Below, one piece after another: positions 36,744 to 46,448 of a DNA stretch of 64,000 nucleotides. The notes below the pieces were generated by a model. The model worked only from the letters and a program-made list of their open reading frames with translations, made no database searches and was not told the DNA's origin. Within the stretch, counting starts at the first letter, position 1, and each line of letters opens with the position of its first letter. Made by a program: the position numbers and the translations under genes. Where the stretch lies: assembly GCF_900698945.1 (NCBI RefSeq), contig NZ_LR217717.1, positions 62,001 through 126,000 on the forward strand, read 5' to 3'. The DNA is from Buchnera aphidicola (Cinara laricifoliae) (GTDB lineage Bacteria > Pseudomonadota > Gammaproteobacteria > Enterobacterales > Enterobacteriaceae).

Positions 36744-37625
36744 TTACTCTTTATTTTGATTAAATATATATTGTTTAGCAATTTTTTTAATTTTTTTTCG
36801 TATATTTAAGATGTGATCTGTTCTATCAGTAGTTGATAAAACTTTTTTACAGTCTAATAAGTTAAAATAATGAATAGCATGAAGCATATGTTCATATGCT
36901 GGAATAGATACTGGATTAACAAGTTTAGTTAATCGTGTTGCTTCTTGTATATGTAATTGAAATAATTGTAATATGCATTGAGTATTTGATAATTCAAAAT
37001 TATAATATGAATTTTCTTTTTCATGATCCAGGAATATATCAGAATATTTGATTTTTTTTATGGAATGTATATCCCATACTATATCATAAATATTATTTAT
37101 ATTTTGTATATGCATGGCAATTCTTTCTAGCCCATATGTTATTTCAACAGTTGGTTCGTTACAATTAATTCCACCCATTTGCTGAAAATATGTAATTTGT
37201 GTTATTTCCATTCCATTTAACCATATTTCCCATCCTAATCCAGAAGCTCCTAGTGTAGGGTTTTCCCAATTATCTTCTACAAATCTAATGTCATTATTTT
37301 TTATATCAATTCCAATTTTTTTTAAAGAAGATAAGTATATTTTTTGAACATTATTAAGAGTAGGTTTTATAATTACTTGGAATTGATAATAATGTTGTAA
37401 TCGATTAGGGTTATTAGTGTAACGACCATCAGATGGTCGTCTAGATGGTTGTAAATAAGCTATAGAAGTAGGTTTTTTTTTTAGGATATTAAAAAAAGTA
37501 TGATGATGAAAAGTTCCTGCTCCTATAGAAATATCTAATGGTTTTAATATAAAACATTTTTTTTGATGCCAAAAATTTTTTAATTTTTGTATTATTTCAT
37601 AGAATGTATAAGTATGCGTTGACAT
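36744..37625 (-). CDS. glyQ: Glycyl-tRNA synthetase alpha subunit
   Basis: Catalytic subunit of tetrameric glycyl-tRNA synthetase. At 293 residues it is near E. coli GlyQ (303). Class II features and family blocks are present: AGTFHHHTFF, the motif 2 region AYLQPSRRPSDGRY, YQFQVIIKP, GWEIWLNGMEITQFTYFQQ-like sequence (here ITYFQQMGG) and the TYGLERIAM motif 3. It is first in a two-gene unit with glyS and is divergent from nfo across a 260-base A+T-rich spacer. Confidence 0.96.
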   Translation of the reverse strand: MSTHTYTFYEIIQKLKNFWHQKKCFILKPLDISIGAGTFHHHTFFNILKKKPTSIAYLQPSRRPSDGRYTNNPNRLQHYYQFQVIIKPTLNNVQKIYLSSLKKIGIDIKNNDIRFVEDNWENPTLGASGLGWEIWLNGMEITQITYFQQMGGINCNEPTVEITYGLERIAMHIQNINNIYDIVWDIHSIKKIKYSDIFLDHEKENSYYNFELSNTQCILQLFQLHIQEATRLTKLVNPVSIPAYEHMLHAIHYFNLLDCKKVLSTTDRTDHILNIRKKIKKIAKQYIFNQNKE

Positions 37626-37885
37626 AATTTTATTTCGTTGATTTATAATATTTTGAAATTATTCAATATATTAATATTGTTAAAATTAAATTTATTTGTA
37701 TATATATAATTTTGATAAAATTTTTTATTAAAATTTTTAATAGATTTTATTGTTATTTTAATAAACTTTATTAAAAATAATGATATTAATATTAGCATTA
37801 TTATTGTATATAAACTAGTATATCTACACTAGATTTATTTTTTATTATTGTAAAATATTATTTTTAACAGGAATAATCAACTTTA

Positions 37886-38755
37886 ATGAAATATATAGGT
37901 GCACATGTTAGTTCTCAGGGAGGATTAGATAAATCTGTATTACGGGCATATCAATTAAATGCAACGGCTTTTTCGTTATTTTTAAATAATCCATTGCGAT
38001 GGAAAAGTCCTCCTTTAGCTAAAAATATAGTTAATAATTTTCGTACAAATTGTAAAAAATATTGTTATTCTTCTTTACAGATTTTGCCGCATAGTAGTTT
38101 TTTAATAAATTTAGGTCACCCTAATAAAGAAATGAATAAAAAATCATGTTATGCTTTTATTTATGAAATAGATTGTTGTTATCAATTAGGTTTAACGATG
38201 ATTAATATTCATCCTGGTAGTTATTTGTATCAAATTACAGAAAGAAGATGTTTAGAAATTATTTCTAATTCTATAAATTTCGTGTTGAATAAGACGCGTA
38301 AAATAGTAGTTGTTTTAGAAAACACCGCAGGTCAAGGAAGTAATTTGGGATATTGTTTTGAACATTTAGCGTTTATTATTAATAAAATTGAAGATAAATC
38401 TAGAATTGGTATATGTTTAGATATTTGTCATTTGTTTGCTTCGGGATATCAATTGAATGATTTTTCTATTTTTAATGAGACATTTGAAAAATTTAATACT
38501 GTAATAGGATTACAATACTTATACGGAATTCATATGAATGATTCTAAAGGAAAATGTAATAGTCGGTTAGATCGTCATGATAATTTAGGTTTTGGAAAAA
38601 TAAATAAAAATGTTTTTTCTAGAATTGTTCAAATTACTGAATTTCAAAATATTCCTATTATTTTAGAAACAAAAGATGCAACAATGTGGAAAAATGAAAT
38701 ATGCTGGTTAAAACAACAATCTTTATTATATCGTAGAAGTATTTTAAAAAAATAA
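37886..38755 (+). CDS. nfo: Endonuclease IV (AP endonuclease)
   Basis: Zinc-dependent AP endonuclease of base-excision repair that cuts 5' to abasic sites and trims blocked 3' ends. The 289 residues match E. coli Nfo (285). The TIM-barrel metal-site segments are visible: GAHVSSQGGL at the N-terminus, LPHSSFLINLG, INIHPGSYL, VLENTAGQGSNLG, GICLDICHLFASGY, and HMNDSKG...RHDNLGFG near the C-terminus. It is complementary to Nth, whose AP-lyase products leave blocked 3' ends that Nfo can clean. Ribosome binding site CAGGA lies about 12 bases upstream. Confidence 0.96.
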   Translation: MKYIGAHVSSQGGLDKSVLRAYQLNATAFSLFLNNPLRWKSPPLAKNIVNNFRTNCKKYCYSSLQILPHSSFLINLGHPNKEMNKKSCYAFIYEIDCCYQLGLTMINIHPGSYLYQITERRCLEIISNSINFVLNKTRKIVVVLENTAGQGSNLGYCFEHLAFIINKIEDKSRIGICLDICHLFASGYQLNDFSIFNETFEKFNTVIGLQYLYGIHMNDSKGKCNSRLDRHDNLGFGKINKNVFSRIVQITEFQNIPIILETKDATMWKNEICWLKQQSLLYRRSILKK

Positions 38756-38894
38756 AAAATTATTTTTAATATATCAATAATATATATTATATAACTAATA
38801 AATTTAATTAATTTTTTAGATATATATGATTAATAAATTGTTTACTAATCTATATTAGTAGCATTTTTATTATTTTTAATAAAGGATATTATAC

Positions 38895-39200
38895 ATGATA
38901 AAATTAAATGCTATTTATCGTAATAAAAAAGGTACTAGTAATAGTCGTTATGTACGTAAAGTACACCATAAAATTCCAGGAATAATATATGGTAAAAAAT
39001 TTTTAGAACAAGAATTATTAATTTTGTTAGAACATGATGTAATTTTTAATTTACAGAAAAATAGTAATTTTTTTTCTAATACTTTATCGATTTTTTTAGA
39101 AAAAAAAAAGTTTTTTGTTATTCTTAAAGATATTCAATATCATGCGTTTAGATCTCTTGTATTACATATAGATTTTTTATGTATTAACAATATTATATAA
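38895..39200 (+). CDS. rplY: 50S ribosomal protein L25
   Basis: 5S rRNA-binding protein of the large subunit. The 101-residue product (E. coli 94) aligns over its length: NAIYRNKKGTSNSRYVR at the N-terminus, PGIIYGKK, ELLILLEHDVIF, and VILKDIQYHAFRSLVLHIDFL matching the E. coli AQDVQRHPYKPKLQHIDF end. AAAGGA precedes the ATG with good spacing. It is a short stand-alone gene followed by a 645-base spacer. Confidence 0.94.
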   Translation: MIKLNAIYRNKKGTSNSRYVRKVHHKIPGIIYGKKFLEQELLILLEHDVIFNLQKNSNFFSNTLSIFLEKKKFFVILKDIQYHAFRSLVLHIDFLCINNII

Positions 39201-39845
39201 AATAATAGTTTTATTTTTTTATATTTTATTAATTTGTATAAATATTTTTATTTTTGTTTCTATAGTTTAATTATATGTATTGAATATTATTATCGGCACG
39301 TATTTTTTAAAAATTAAATTATAAAATTATTTTTTTAAAAAATTTTCGTGCCGATTATTTTAAATATTAAAAATATAATTAATATTTAATAATATTATAA
39401 TTTATATTACGGTAATATTGATATGAGATAAATATTGTAATAATTCTTTAATTTTAAGTTAATTTTTAACTAAGTATGATATTACTATAATTAATAATTA
39501 ATTTAATAATATAGAATTTTATTCTATAATTTTTATAGATATTATTTTAATAGTAGAAATTAATTTTTATGTATAGATTTAATCGAAATTTTTTTATTAA
39601 TAAATTATTTTATCAAAATGAACTAATAAATAGATAAAAATATAAGATATCGTGTATGTAACATATATAATAGAGATAAAAATTAATAATTTAATAGGAT
39701 GAATTAATTTTTTAAAAATATTACTGTAGAAATATAGTACTATATTGTTTATAGAATTTATTGATTATATTATTAATTTTTAATTTTATTTTTAATACAA
39801 TAATTTTTTTAATATAAACAAAACAAATATTTATCAGGTATCCTA
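39201..39845. other. Intergenic region between rplY and ksgA (645 bp)
   Basis: No open frame of note. The one outstanding element is a G+C-rich inverted repeat at 39292-39355. The rest is A+T-rich, with promoter-like words that cannot be separated from background. In larger Buchnera genomes I recall further genes between rplY and ksgA (a surA-type gene among them), so this may be a decayed remnant; no fragment is recognisable. Confidence 0.5.
39292..39355 (+). repeat. G+C-rich inverted repeat, ATCGGCACG / CGTGCCGAT
   Basis: ATCGGCACG (39292-39300) is exactly complementary to CGTGCCGAT (39347-39355). Inner TTTTTT (39303-39308) and AAAAAA (39337-39342) could continue the stem past mismatches, leaving an A+T-rich loop. 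A T-rich segment (ATTATTTT) follows at 39357. It lies 91 bases after rplY. It could be a terminator with an unusually long stem-loop, or a structured small RNA. The G+C content of the arms stands out in this background. Confidence 0.5.
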
Positions 39846-40667
39846 ATGAATAGATTTATATATAAAAAACATATCCCTGTAAAAAGATTTGGTCAAAATT
39901 TTTTAAAAAATAAAACTATTATTAATAAAATTATACAAAAAATATATTTAAATAAAGTTGATAATTTTATTGAAATTGGTCCAGGTTTAGGGGCATTAAC
40001 ATTTCCAATTTGTAATATCGTTAATACAATTACAGTATTAGAAATAGATGAAAATATTATATCTTTTTTATTGCAAAGTAAGTATAGTAAAAAAATAAAA
40101 ATTATTTTAACTGATGTTATGAAATTTGATTTTCAATATTTTTTTTCTTTGAATAAAAATATTTTATATCGATTAGTAGGTAATTTACCATATAGTATTT
40201 CTACTTGTTTATTAATTGAATTAATTCAATATAATTCGTATATTTTTGATATGAATTTTATGTTTCAAAAAGAAGTAGCATGTAGATTATTGGCAACACC
40301 TAGTAGTAAAGAATATGGAAAATTAAGTGTTCTTGCGCAATATTTTTATAAAATTATTCCCATTTGTAGTATAGATAAATATAATTTTTTTCCGAATCCT
40401 AAAATAGATTCTATGTTTTTACGATTTATCCCGTATCGCGTACATAATCAAAATCAAATAAATCGATATTTTTTTGCATTAGAAAAAATTACTCGCGTAG
40501 CATTTCAGCATCGACGTAAATTTTTGATTAAAAATTTATTTAAATTATTTTCTCAGAAGACATTATTAAAATTTAATATTAGTCCATTTTCTCGTGCAGA
40601 AGATGTTTCAGTACATCAGTATTCTTTACTTGCAAAAAATTTTTTAAAATTATATGATTCATTTTGA
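39846..40667 (+). CDS. ksgA: 16S rRNA dimethyladenosine transferase (KsgA)
   Basis: Dimethylates A1518 and A1519 in helix 45 of 16S rRNA and acts as a checkpoint in 30S assembly. The 273 residues match E. coli KsgA. The N-terminal KRFGQNFLKN motif, the SAM-binding FIEIGPGLGALT, the acidic VLEID, the catalytic NLPYSIST motif and the C-terminal FQHRRKFLIKNLFKLF segment are intact. The ATG is preceded by CAGG. Together with rsmI this window keeps two decoding-region rRNA methyltransferases. Confidence 0.96.
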   Translation: MNRFIYKKHIPVKRFGQNFLKNKTIINKIIQKIYLNKVDNFIEIGPGLGALTFPICNIVNTITVLEIDENIISFLLQSKYSKKIKIILTDVMKFDFQYFFSLNKNILYRLVGNLPYSISTCLLIELIQYNSYIFDMNFMFQKEVACRLLATPSSKEYGKLSVLAQYFYKIIPICSIDKYNFFPNPKIDSMFLRFIPYRVHNQNQINRYFFALEKITRVAFQHRRKFLIKNLFKLFSQKTLLKFNISPFSRAEDVSVHQYSLLAKNFLKLYDSF

Positions 40668-41038
40668 ATGGTATGTATTAATAAGTTATTTTATATAATT
40701 TTATTATATAATATCTTATATTTATATGAATTGATATATAATCAATTATATTTAATAATATCTTATTAATAAATTTTTAATGTTTTTTATTTAAAATAAA
40801 TAATTTTTTATAAATATTTCTCTTTAAATAAACATGATATATATATATTATATTTAATTAGAATTGTAATATATACATCACATTTATTTAATAAATACGT
40901 TTACTTTTAATAAAAATAGATTTTGATTTTATAATAAAGATACATATAAATTTATATTTATATAAAATAAAATATTTATAGTAATTATACTACTAATTAT
41001 AAATTATTAAATAACATAAATATTATTATATTATATTT
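40668..41038. other. Intergenic region between convergent ksgA and carB (371 bp)
   Basis: A+T-rich spacer downstream of both ksgA and carB. apaG/apaH, which follow ksgA in E. coli, are not present. No gene, RNA or strong hairpin is visible; no U-run terminator stands out at either end. Confidence 0.55.
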
Positions 41039-44000
41039 TTAATATAAATTATTTCGGTGTATGTTTTGTAAGCATAATATTGGATATTTTCCAATGTGTT
41101 GTAAAGCAGAAATAGTAGCAAAAGCTCCATTTAACGTAGAATCATAATGTATTTTATAATTTAGAGCTGTTTTTCGTATTTCGCGAGTTTCTTTATTTTT
41201 TTTATTATCTATTGATGTGTTTATTATATAAATATATTTTTTATTTTTAATAAAATCTTGTATATTGGGTCTTCCTTCATAAATTTTATTAACTAATTTT
41301 ACTGGAATTCCTTGATTTTTTATTTTTAAATAAGTTCCCAACGTTGCTTCTAATTTAAATTTCAATTTTTTTAATTTCATAGCAATATCAATAACTAAAT
41401 TTTTATCTTGATCTTTTACAGATAATAAAACTATTCCATTATTTTTAAGATTTACGGATATTCCGAGCATCGCTTTATAAAAAGCTAATGAAAAACTTTT
41501 ACCGATACCCATCACTTCTCCTGTAGATCGCATTTCTGGTCCTAAAAAAGGATTAGATTCTGGAAATTTATTAAATGGTAACACAACTTCTTTGACAAAA
41601 AAATATTTTGGTTTGATTGTTCGAATATAGTTTTGTTGTAATAAACTTATTCCACAAATTACACGCATTGCTATTTTTGCTAATGGTGCTCCAATAGATT
41701 TTGATACGAAAGGAATAGATCTAGATGCTCGTGGATTTACTTCTAAAATAAATATTTTTCTATCTTTAACGGCAAATTGAATATTAATTAATCCTAATAC
41801 ATGTAAATTAAGAGCTAAAATTTTTGTTTGATTTTTTATTTTTTTTTCTATTTTTTTGTCTAATGTATAAACGGGTAAAGTACATGCAGAATCTCCTGAA
41901 TGTATTCCTGCTGGTTCTATGTGTTCCATAATCCCGCCAATAAAGACATTTTTTTGATCACAGATAGCATCTACATCTATTTCAATAGCATTATCTAGAT
42001 ATTGATCTAATAAAATGGTTTGGTTTTTTGATTTTTGATCACGATTTAAAAAATATTTTTTGAGATGATTATCATTATAGATTATCTCCATATCTCGCCC
42101 ACCTAGTACATATGAAGGACGTGCAATTATTGGATATCCTATATAATTAGATTTTTTTAATGCTTCTTGTATATTATTTGCAGTATCATTCTTAGGTTGT
42201 TGTAATTTTAGTGAATGAATTATTTTTTGAAATTTTTTTCTATTTTCGGCTATATCAATATATTTTGGTTGTGTTCCTAAGATATTGATTTTTTCTTTTT
42301 TAAAATGTTTTGCTAATTTTAATGGTGTTTGACCTCCGTATTGAATTACAATTCCCATTGGTTTTTCTATACGTATAATTTCCAATATTTCTTCTAATGT
42401 AATGGGTTCAAAGTATAACCTATCAGATATATCATAATCTGTAGATACTGTTTCAGGATTACAATTAATCATAATTGTTTCATATTTATCTTTTTTTAAT
42501 ATTTTTGATGCATGTACACAACAATAATCAAATTCGATACCTTGGCCAATTCTATTTGGTCCACTACCGAGAATTATGATTTTTTTTGGATTTTTAGTAG
42601 GTAAAGATTCACATTCATCTTCCCAAGTAGAATACATATAAGCAGTTTCTGTAGAAAATTCAGCTGCGCAGGTGTCTATACGTTTATATGTAGGATGTAA
42701 TTTTAACTTATATCTTTTTTTACGTATATCACTTTCTTGGACATTTATTAGTTGAGAAATACGTAGATCTGAAAATCCTTTTGATTTTAAATATTTTAGT
42801 TGTTTATAATTTAAATCAGATAATTTATTATTTTTTATTTTTTCTTCTATACAGATTAGATTTTGAATTTGTTGTAAAAACCATTTATCTATAAATGTTA
42901 GTTCATATATTTTTTTTATCGTCCATTGTAATCTAAATGCTTCTCCTATGTACCATAATCGTTCTGGACCAGCTTCTTTTAATTCATATTTGATTTTTTT
43001 TTCATCTATTGAAGTATTATTGTGGTTTATTTGATTAATATTTAGATCAAATCCTGTAGATCCGATTTCTAGGCTTCTAATAGCTTTTTGTAACGATTCT
43101 TGAAATGTACGACCAATAGCCATTACTTCACCTATTGATTTCATTTGAGTAGTTAAGCGATCGTTACATTTATGAAATTTTTTAAAATCAAATCTAGGTA
43201 TTTTAGTTACAACATAATCAATAGAAGGTTCAAAAGCTGCTGGTGTATTATGTCCTGTAATATCATTTTTTAATTCATCTAAAGTATAACCTATAGATAA
43301 TTTTGTAGAAATTCGTGCAATAGGAAAACCAGTAGCTTTTGAAGCTAAAGCTGATGATCGAGATACTCTAGGATTCATTTCAATAACTATCATTTTTCCA
43401 GTTTTTGGATTTATTGCAAATTGTACATTAGATCCTCCGTTCGTAACACCAATCTCTTTGAGAATCATTATTGCAGCATTTCGCATATTTTGATATTCTC
43501 GATCACTTAATGTTTGAGCAGGAGCAATAGTTATAGAATCTCCGGTATGTATACCCATAGGGTCTAAGTTTTCTATAGTACAAACAACAATAAAATTATT
43601 TAATTTATCTCTTATTACTTCTAATTCATATTCTTTCCAGCCGATTAATGACTCATCAATTAATAGTTCGGATATCGGTGATAATTCTAAACCTTGTACA
43701 CAAATTCTTTTAAATTCTTCATAATTATATGCAATACCACCACCGGTACCTCCCATAGTAAATGATGGTCGTATGATACAAGGAAAACCAATAGATTTAA
43801 TTATTATGTTTGCTTCTTTTATGTTATGAGCGATTCCGCATTTTGCTGTTTTTAGATTAATATTATTCATTGATTTTTCGAATAAAGATCTATTTTCAGC
43901 TTTTTGAATAGATTTAATTGTAGCACCTATTAATTCTACGTTATATTGTTTTAATATGCCTGATTGATGTAATTGCAACACACAATTTAAAGCTGTTTGT

Positions 44001-44275
44001 CCTCCCATAGTAGGTAAAATGGCATTTGGTTTTTCTTTTTTAATAATTTCTTTTATAATTTTTATATTGATAGGCTCAATATATGTTTTATCAGCAATTT
44101 CAGGATCTGTCATGATAGTAGCTGGATTAGAATTAATTAATATAACTTTATATCCTTCTTCTTTTAATGCTGTACAAGCTTGGACTCCTGAGTAATCAAA
44201 TTCACAGGCTTGTCCAATTATAATAGGTCCGGATCCTATTATTAATATAGAATTTATATCATTTCTTTTGGGCAT
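41039..44275 (-). CDS. carB: Carbamoyl-phosphate synthase large subunit
   Basis: Makes carbamoyl phosphate from ammonia, bicarbonate and two ATP for arginine and pyrimidine synthesis. The 1078 residues match E. coli CarB (1073). The two homologous ATP-grasp halves are both present: first half with [18 protein letters not shown] and [11 protein letters not shown], second half with [18 protein letters not shown] and [12 protein letters not shown]. The C-terminal MGS-like allosteric domain (from about residue 940) is retained. It overlaps carA by 17 bases; the carA message runs directly into it. Confidence 0.96.
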   Translation of the reverse strand: MPKRNDINSILIIGSGPIIIGQACEFDYSGVQACTALKEEGYKVILINSNPATIMTDPEIADKTYIEPINIKIIKEIIKKEKPNAILPTMGGQTALNCVLQLHQSGILKQYNVELIGATIKSIQKAENRSLFEKSMNNINLKTAKCGIAHNIKEANIIIKSIGFPCIIRPSFTMGGTGGGIAYNYEEFKRICVQGLELSPISELLIDESLIGWKEYELEVIRDKLNNFIVVCTIENLDPMGIHTGDSITIAPAQTLSDREYQNMRNAAIMILKEIGVTNGGSNVQFAINPKTGKMIVIEMNPRVSRSSALASKATGFPIARISTKLSIGYTLDELKNDITGHNTPAAFEPSIDYVVTKIPRFDFKKFHKCNDRLTTQMKSIGEVMAIGRTFQESLQKAIRSLEIGSTGFDLNINQINHNNTSIDEKKIKYELKEAGPERLWYIGEAFRLQWTIKKIYELTFIDKWFLQQIQNLICIEEKIKNNKLSDLNYKQLKYLKSKGFSDLRISQLINVQESDIRKKRYKLKLHPTYKRIDTCAAEFSTETAYMYSTWEDECESLPTKNPKKIIILGSGPNRIGQGIEFDYCCVHASKILKKDKYETIMINCNPETVSTDYDISDRLYFEPITLEEILEIIRIEKPMGIVIQYGGQTPLKLAKHFKKEKINILGTQPKYIDIAENRKKFQKIIHSLKLQQPKNDTANNIQEALKKSNYIGYPIIARPSYVLGGRDMEIIYNDNHLKKYFLNRDQKSKNQTILLDQYLDNAIEIDVDAICDQKNVFIGGIMEHIEPAGIHSGDSACTLPVYTLDKKIEKKIKNQTKILALNLHVLGLINIQFAVKDRKIFILEVNPRASRSIPFVSKSIGAPLAKIAMRVICGISLLQQNYIRTIKPKYFFVKEVVLPFNKFPESNPFLGPEMRSTGEVMGIGKSFSLAFYKAMLGISVNLKNNGIVLLSVKDQDKNLVIDIAMKLKKLKFKLEATLGTYLKIKNQGIPVKLVNKIYEGRPNIQDFIKNKKYIYIINTSIDNKKNKETREIRKTALNYKIHYDSTLNGAFATISALQHIGKYPILCLQNIHRNNLY

Positions 44276-45386
44276 TTAAAATTTCCTTTTTATACATATT
44301 ATTAATAAATGTATCAAATAATTGTTGAATATCATGAGTACCTGGGTTAGATTCAGGGTGTCCTTGAAAACTAAAATATGGATGGTTTTTTAATGTGATT
44401 CCTTGAATCGTTTTATCAAATAAAGATATATGTGTAACAATAATATTTTTTTTTATTGATTTTTTATCAATAGTAAAATTATGATTTTGGGTAGTAATAA
44501 ATACACGTTTTGTATATATATTTTGAACAGGATGATTAGATCCATGATGTCCGAATTTCATCTTAATAATTTTTGCTCCTAATGATAATGCTAAAATTTG
44601 ATGTCCGAGACAAATTCCAAAAACAGGAATTGAAAATTTTAATATTTTTTTTATATTTTTAATAGATGTTAAATATGATCGTGGATCACCAGGTCCATTT
44701 GATAATAAAATCCCAGAAGGTTGTAAAGATAATATATTTTCTACAGAAGTATTTGATGGAATTAAAGTAATTTTACATCCTTTTTTTTGTAAAATTCTTA
44801 ATATACTGTTTTTAACACCGAAATCATATACAACAACATGAAATTTTTTTTTATTACATGTATTTTTATATTTTTCAATATTCCATTTTTTAATTTTTTT
44901 TACTCCAGTAGATATAGTTATATTTTTTTTATTTTTATAACTGTTAATTTTATGAATAGCATTTTTTATATTCATATATTTTTCAGATTGTATACATCCA
45001 TATAAAGATCCGATATTTCGTAAAATATGAGTTAGTTTTCTTGTGTCAATGTTTGATATAGCTATAATTCGGTGTTTTTGTATATATTTAGATAAATTTT
45101 GTGTACTACGAAAATTACTGTCGAGAGATGATATAGATCGAGTAATGATGCCATTAGCATGAATTTTTTTAGATTCTTCATCTAATTGATTTGTTCCGAC
45201 ATTACCGATATGCGGACTAGTAAATGAAATAATTTGTCCTAAATATGAAGGATCTGTTAAAATTTCTTGATATCCTGTCATAGCGGTATTAAATACTATT
45301 TCTCCAATTGTTTCACCTTCTATTCCTACGGAGATTCCTTGAAAAATAGTACCATTTTCTAATATTAAATGTGCTAATTTTTTCAA
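44259..45386 (-). CDS. carA: Carbamoyl-phosphate synthase small (glutaminase) subunit
   Basis: Hydrolyses glutamine and channels ammonia to CarB. The 375-residue protein has the N-terminal CarA-specific domain ([26 protein letters not shown]) and a class I glutamine amidotransferase domain with nucleophilic Cys in [10 protein letters not shown] and the His-Glu pair in [18 protein letters not shown] lies about 10 bases upstream of the ATG. No clear ARG boxes were seen upstream, so regulation by ArgR is not supported by what is visible. It overlaps carB by 17 bases. Confidence 0.96.
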   Translation of the reverse strand: MKKLAHLILENGTIFQGISVGIEGETIGEIVFNTAMTGYQEILTDPSYLGQIISFTSPHIGNVGTNQLDEESKKIHANGIITRSISSLDSNFRSTQNLSKYIQKHRIIAISNIDTRKLTHILRNIGSLYGCIQSEKYMNIKNAIHKINSYKNKKNITISTGVKKIKKWNIEKYKNTCNKKKFHVVVYDFGVKNSILRILQKKGCKITLIPSNTSVENILSLQPSGILLSNGPGDPRSYLTSIKNIKKILKFSIPVFGICLGHQILALSLGAKIIKMKFGHHGSNHPVQNIYTKRVFITTQNHNFTIDKKSIKKNIIVTHISLFDKTIQGITLKNHPYFSFQGHPESNPGTHDIQQLFDTFINNMYKKEILNAQKK

Positions 45387-45476
45387 AATATTTCCTCTAA
45401 TATATAATTTTTATAAATATATGTAAATTATTTATTACATTTTAATTAATAATATATTTTATATATGTTGATATTT

Positions 45477-46310
45477 TTACAAAATAGAGATGTTGTGAAG
45501 AACATCAGACATATTATATAAGCCTTTTTTTTTATTATGTATCCAAATAGCTGCTTTAAGAGCTCCTTTTGCAAAAACTGATCGATTTATAGCTTTATGT
45601 TTAATAGAAATTTTTTCGTGTTCATTAGAAAATAATATGGTATGTTCACCAATTGTATTTCCTTCCCTGATAGTGGAAAAACCAATTGTATGGTTTTTTC
45701 GTGTTCCGATATTTCCATATCGTGAAAATATAGCTGATTCATTAAAATTCCAATTCATTGATTTTGAAATAATTTTTCCTAACTGTAATGCAGTTCCTGA
45801 AGGCGCATCTATTTTATTTCTATGATGAGATTCAATAATTTCAATATCAGAATTATTACCCAATATATTTGAGATATATTGTATTATTTTGTGTATTACG
45901 TTAATACCAATGCTAAAATTAGGAGAATATAATATTGGAATTATTTTAGATGCTTTCTTAATTATATTTATTTGTATAGGATTAAATCCTGTTGTTCCTA
46001 TAATCATTTTTTTTTTATATTTAATGCAGTATTCTATCATTTTTATTGTAGTACATGGTGTACTAAAATCAATTAATGTATCGAATGATGAAATATTTTT
46101 ATTTTTTTTAAGAATACTTAATGTAGTAAGAAATTTTTTTTTATTTAAAAAATATTTTTTATCATTATTACAATGATTTTTAATTTGTGTATTTGGAACT
46201 AATCCATATATTAATTTAATACATTTATTTTTTTTAATTTCTTTAATCAAAATTTTTCCCATACGACCAAGTGCACCGGAAATAGCTATCTTAGTTTTTA
46301 TATTTTTCAT
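45477..46310 (-). CDS. dapB: 4-hydroxy-tetrahydrodipicolinate reductase
   Basis: NAD(P)H-dependent second step of the diaminopimelate/lysine branch, acting on the DapA product. The 277 residues compare with 273 in E. coli. The nucleotide-binding GALGRMG motif lies near residue 12, with IGTTGF in the middle. The catalytic HH-K signature is ESHHRNKIDAPSGTAL. It has an insertion of lysine- and asparagine-rich sequence around residues 60-75. It is 90 bases upstream of carA, the E. coli gene order, and 138 bases downstream of ileS, where ispH and lspA would be expected in larger relatives. Confidence 0.95.
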   Translation of the reverse strand: MKNIKTKIAISGALGRMGKILIKEIKKNKCIKLIYGLVPNTQIKNHCNNDKKYFLNKKKFLTTLSILKKNKNISSFDTLIDFSTPCTTIKMIEYCIKYKKKMIIGTTGFNPIQINIIKKASKIIPILYSPNFSIGINVIHKIIQYISNILGNNSDIEIIESHHRNKIDAPSGTALQLGKIISKSMNWNFNESAIFSRYGNIGTRKNHTIGFSTIREGNTIGEHTILFSNEHEKISIKHKAINRSVFAKGALKAAIWIHNKKKGLYNMSDVLHNISIL

Positions 46311-46448
46311 ATTTAAGTATCCTTATATACAAATTTTATTTTATTATTGAGACAAATATATTATAGATTTTATTTATTTTAAACGAATATATTAATATTT
46401 ATTGTTATCTATTTTTATAGGTAATATTTAGTTCTATTAATAAATATT

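Noticed and set aside
39201-39845. Origin of replication or tmRNA/4.5S RNA in the rplY-ksgA gap
   Set aside because: No DnaA boxes, no tRNA-like ends and no recognisable SRP RNA loop were seen; only the single inverted repeat.
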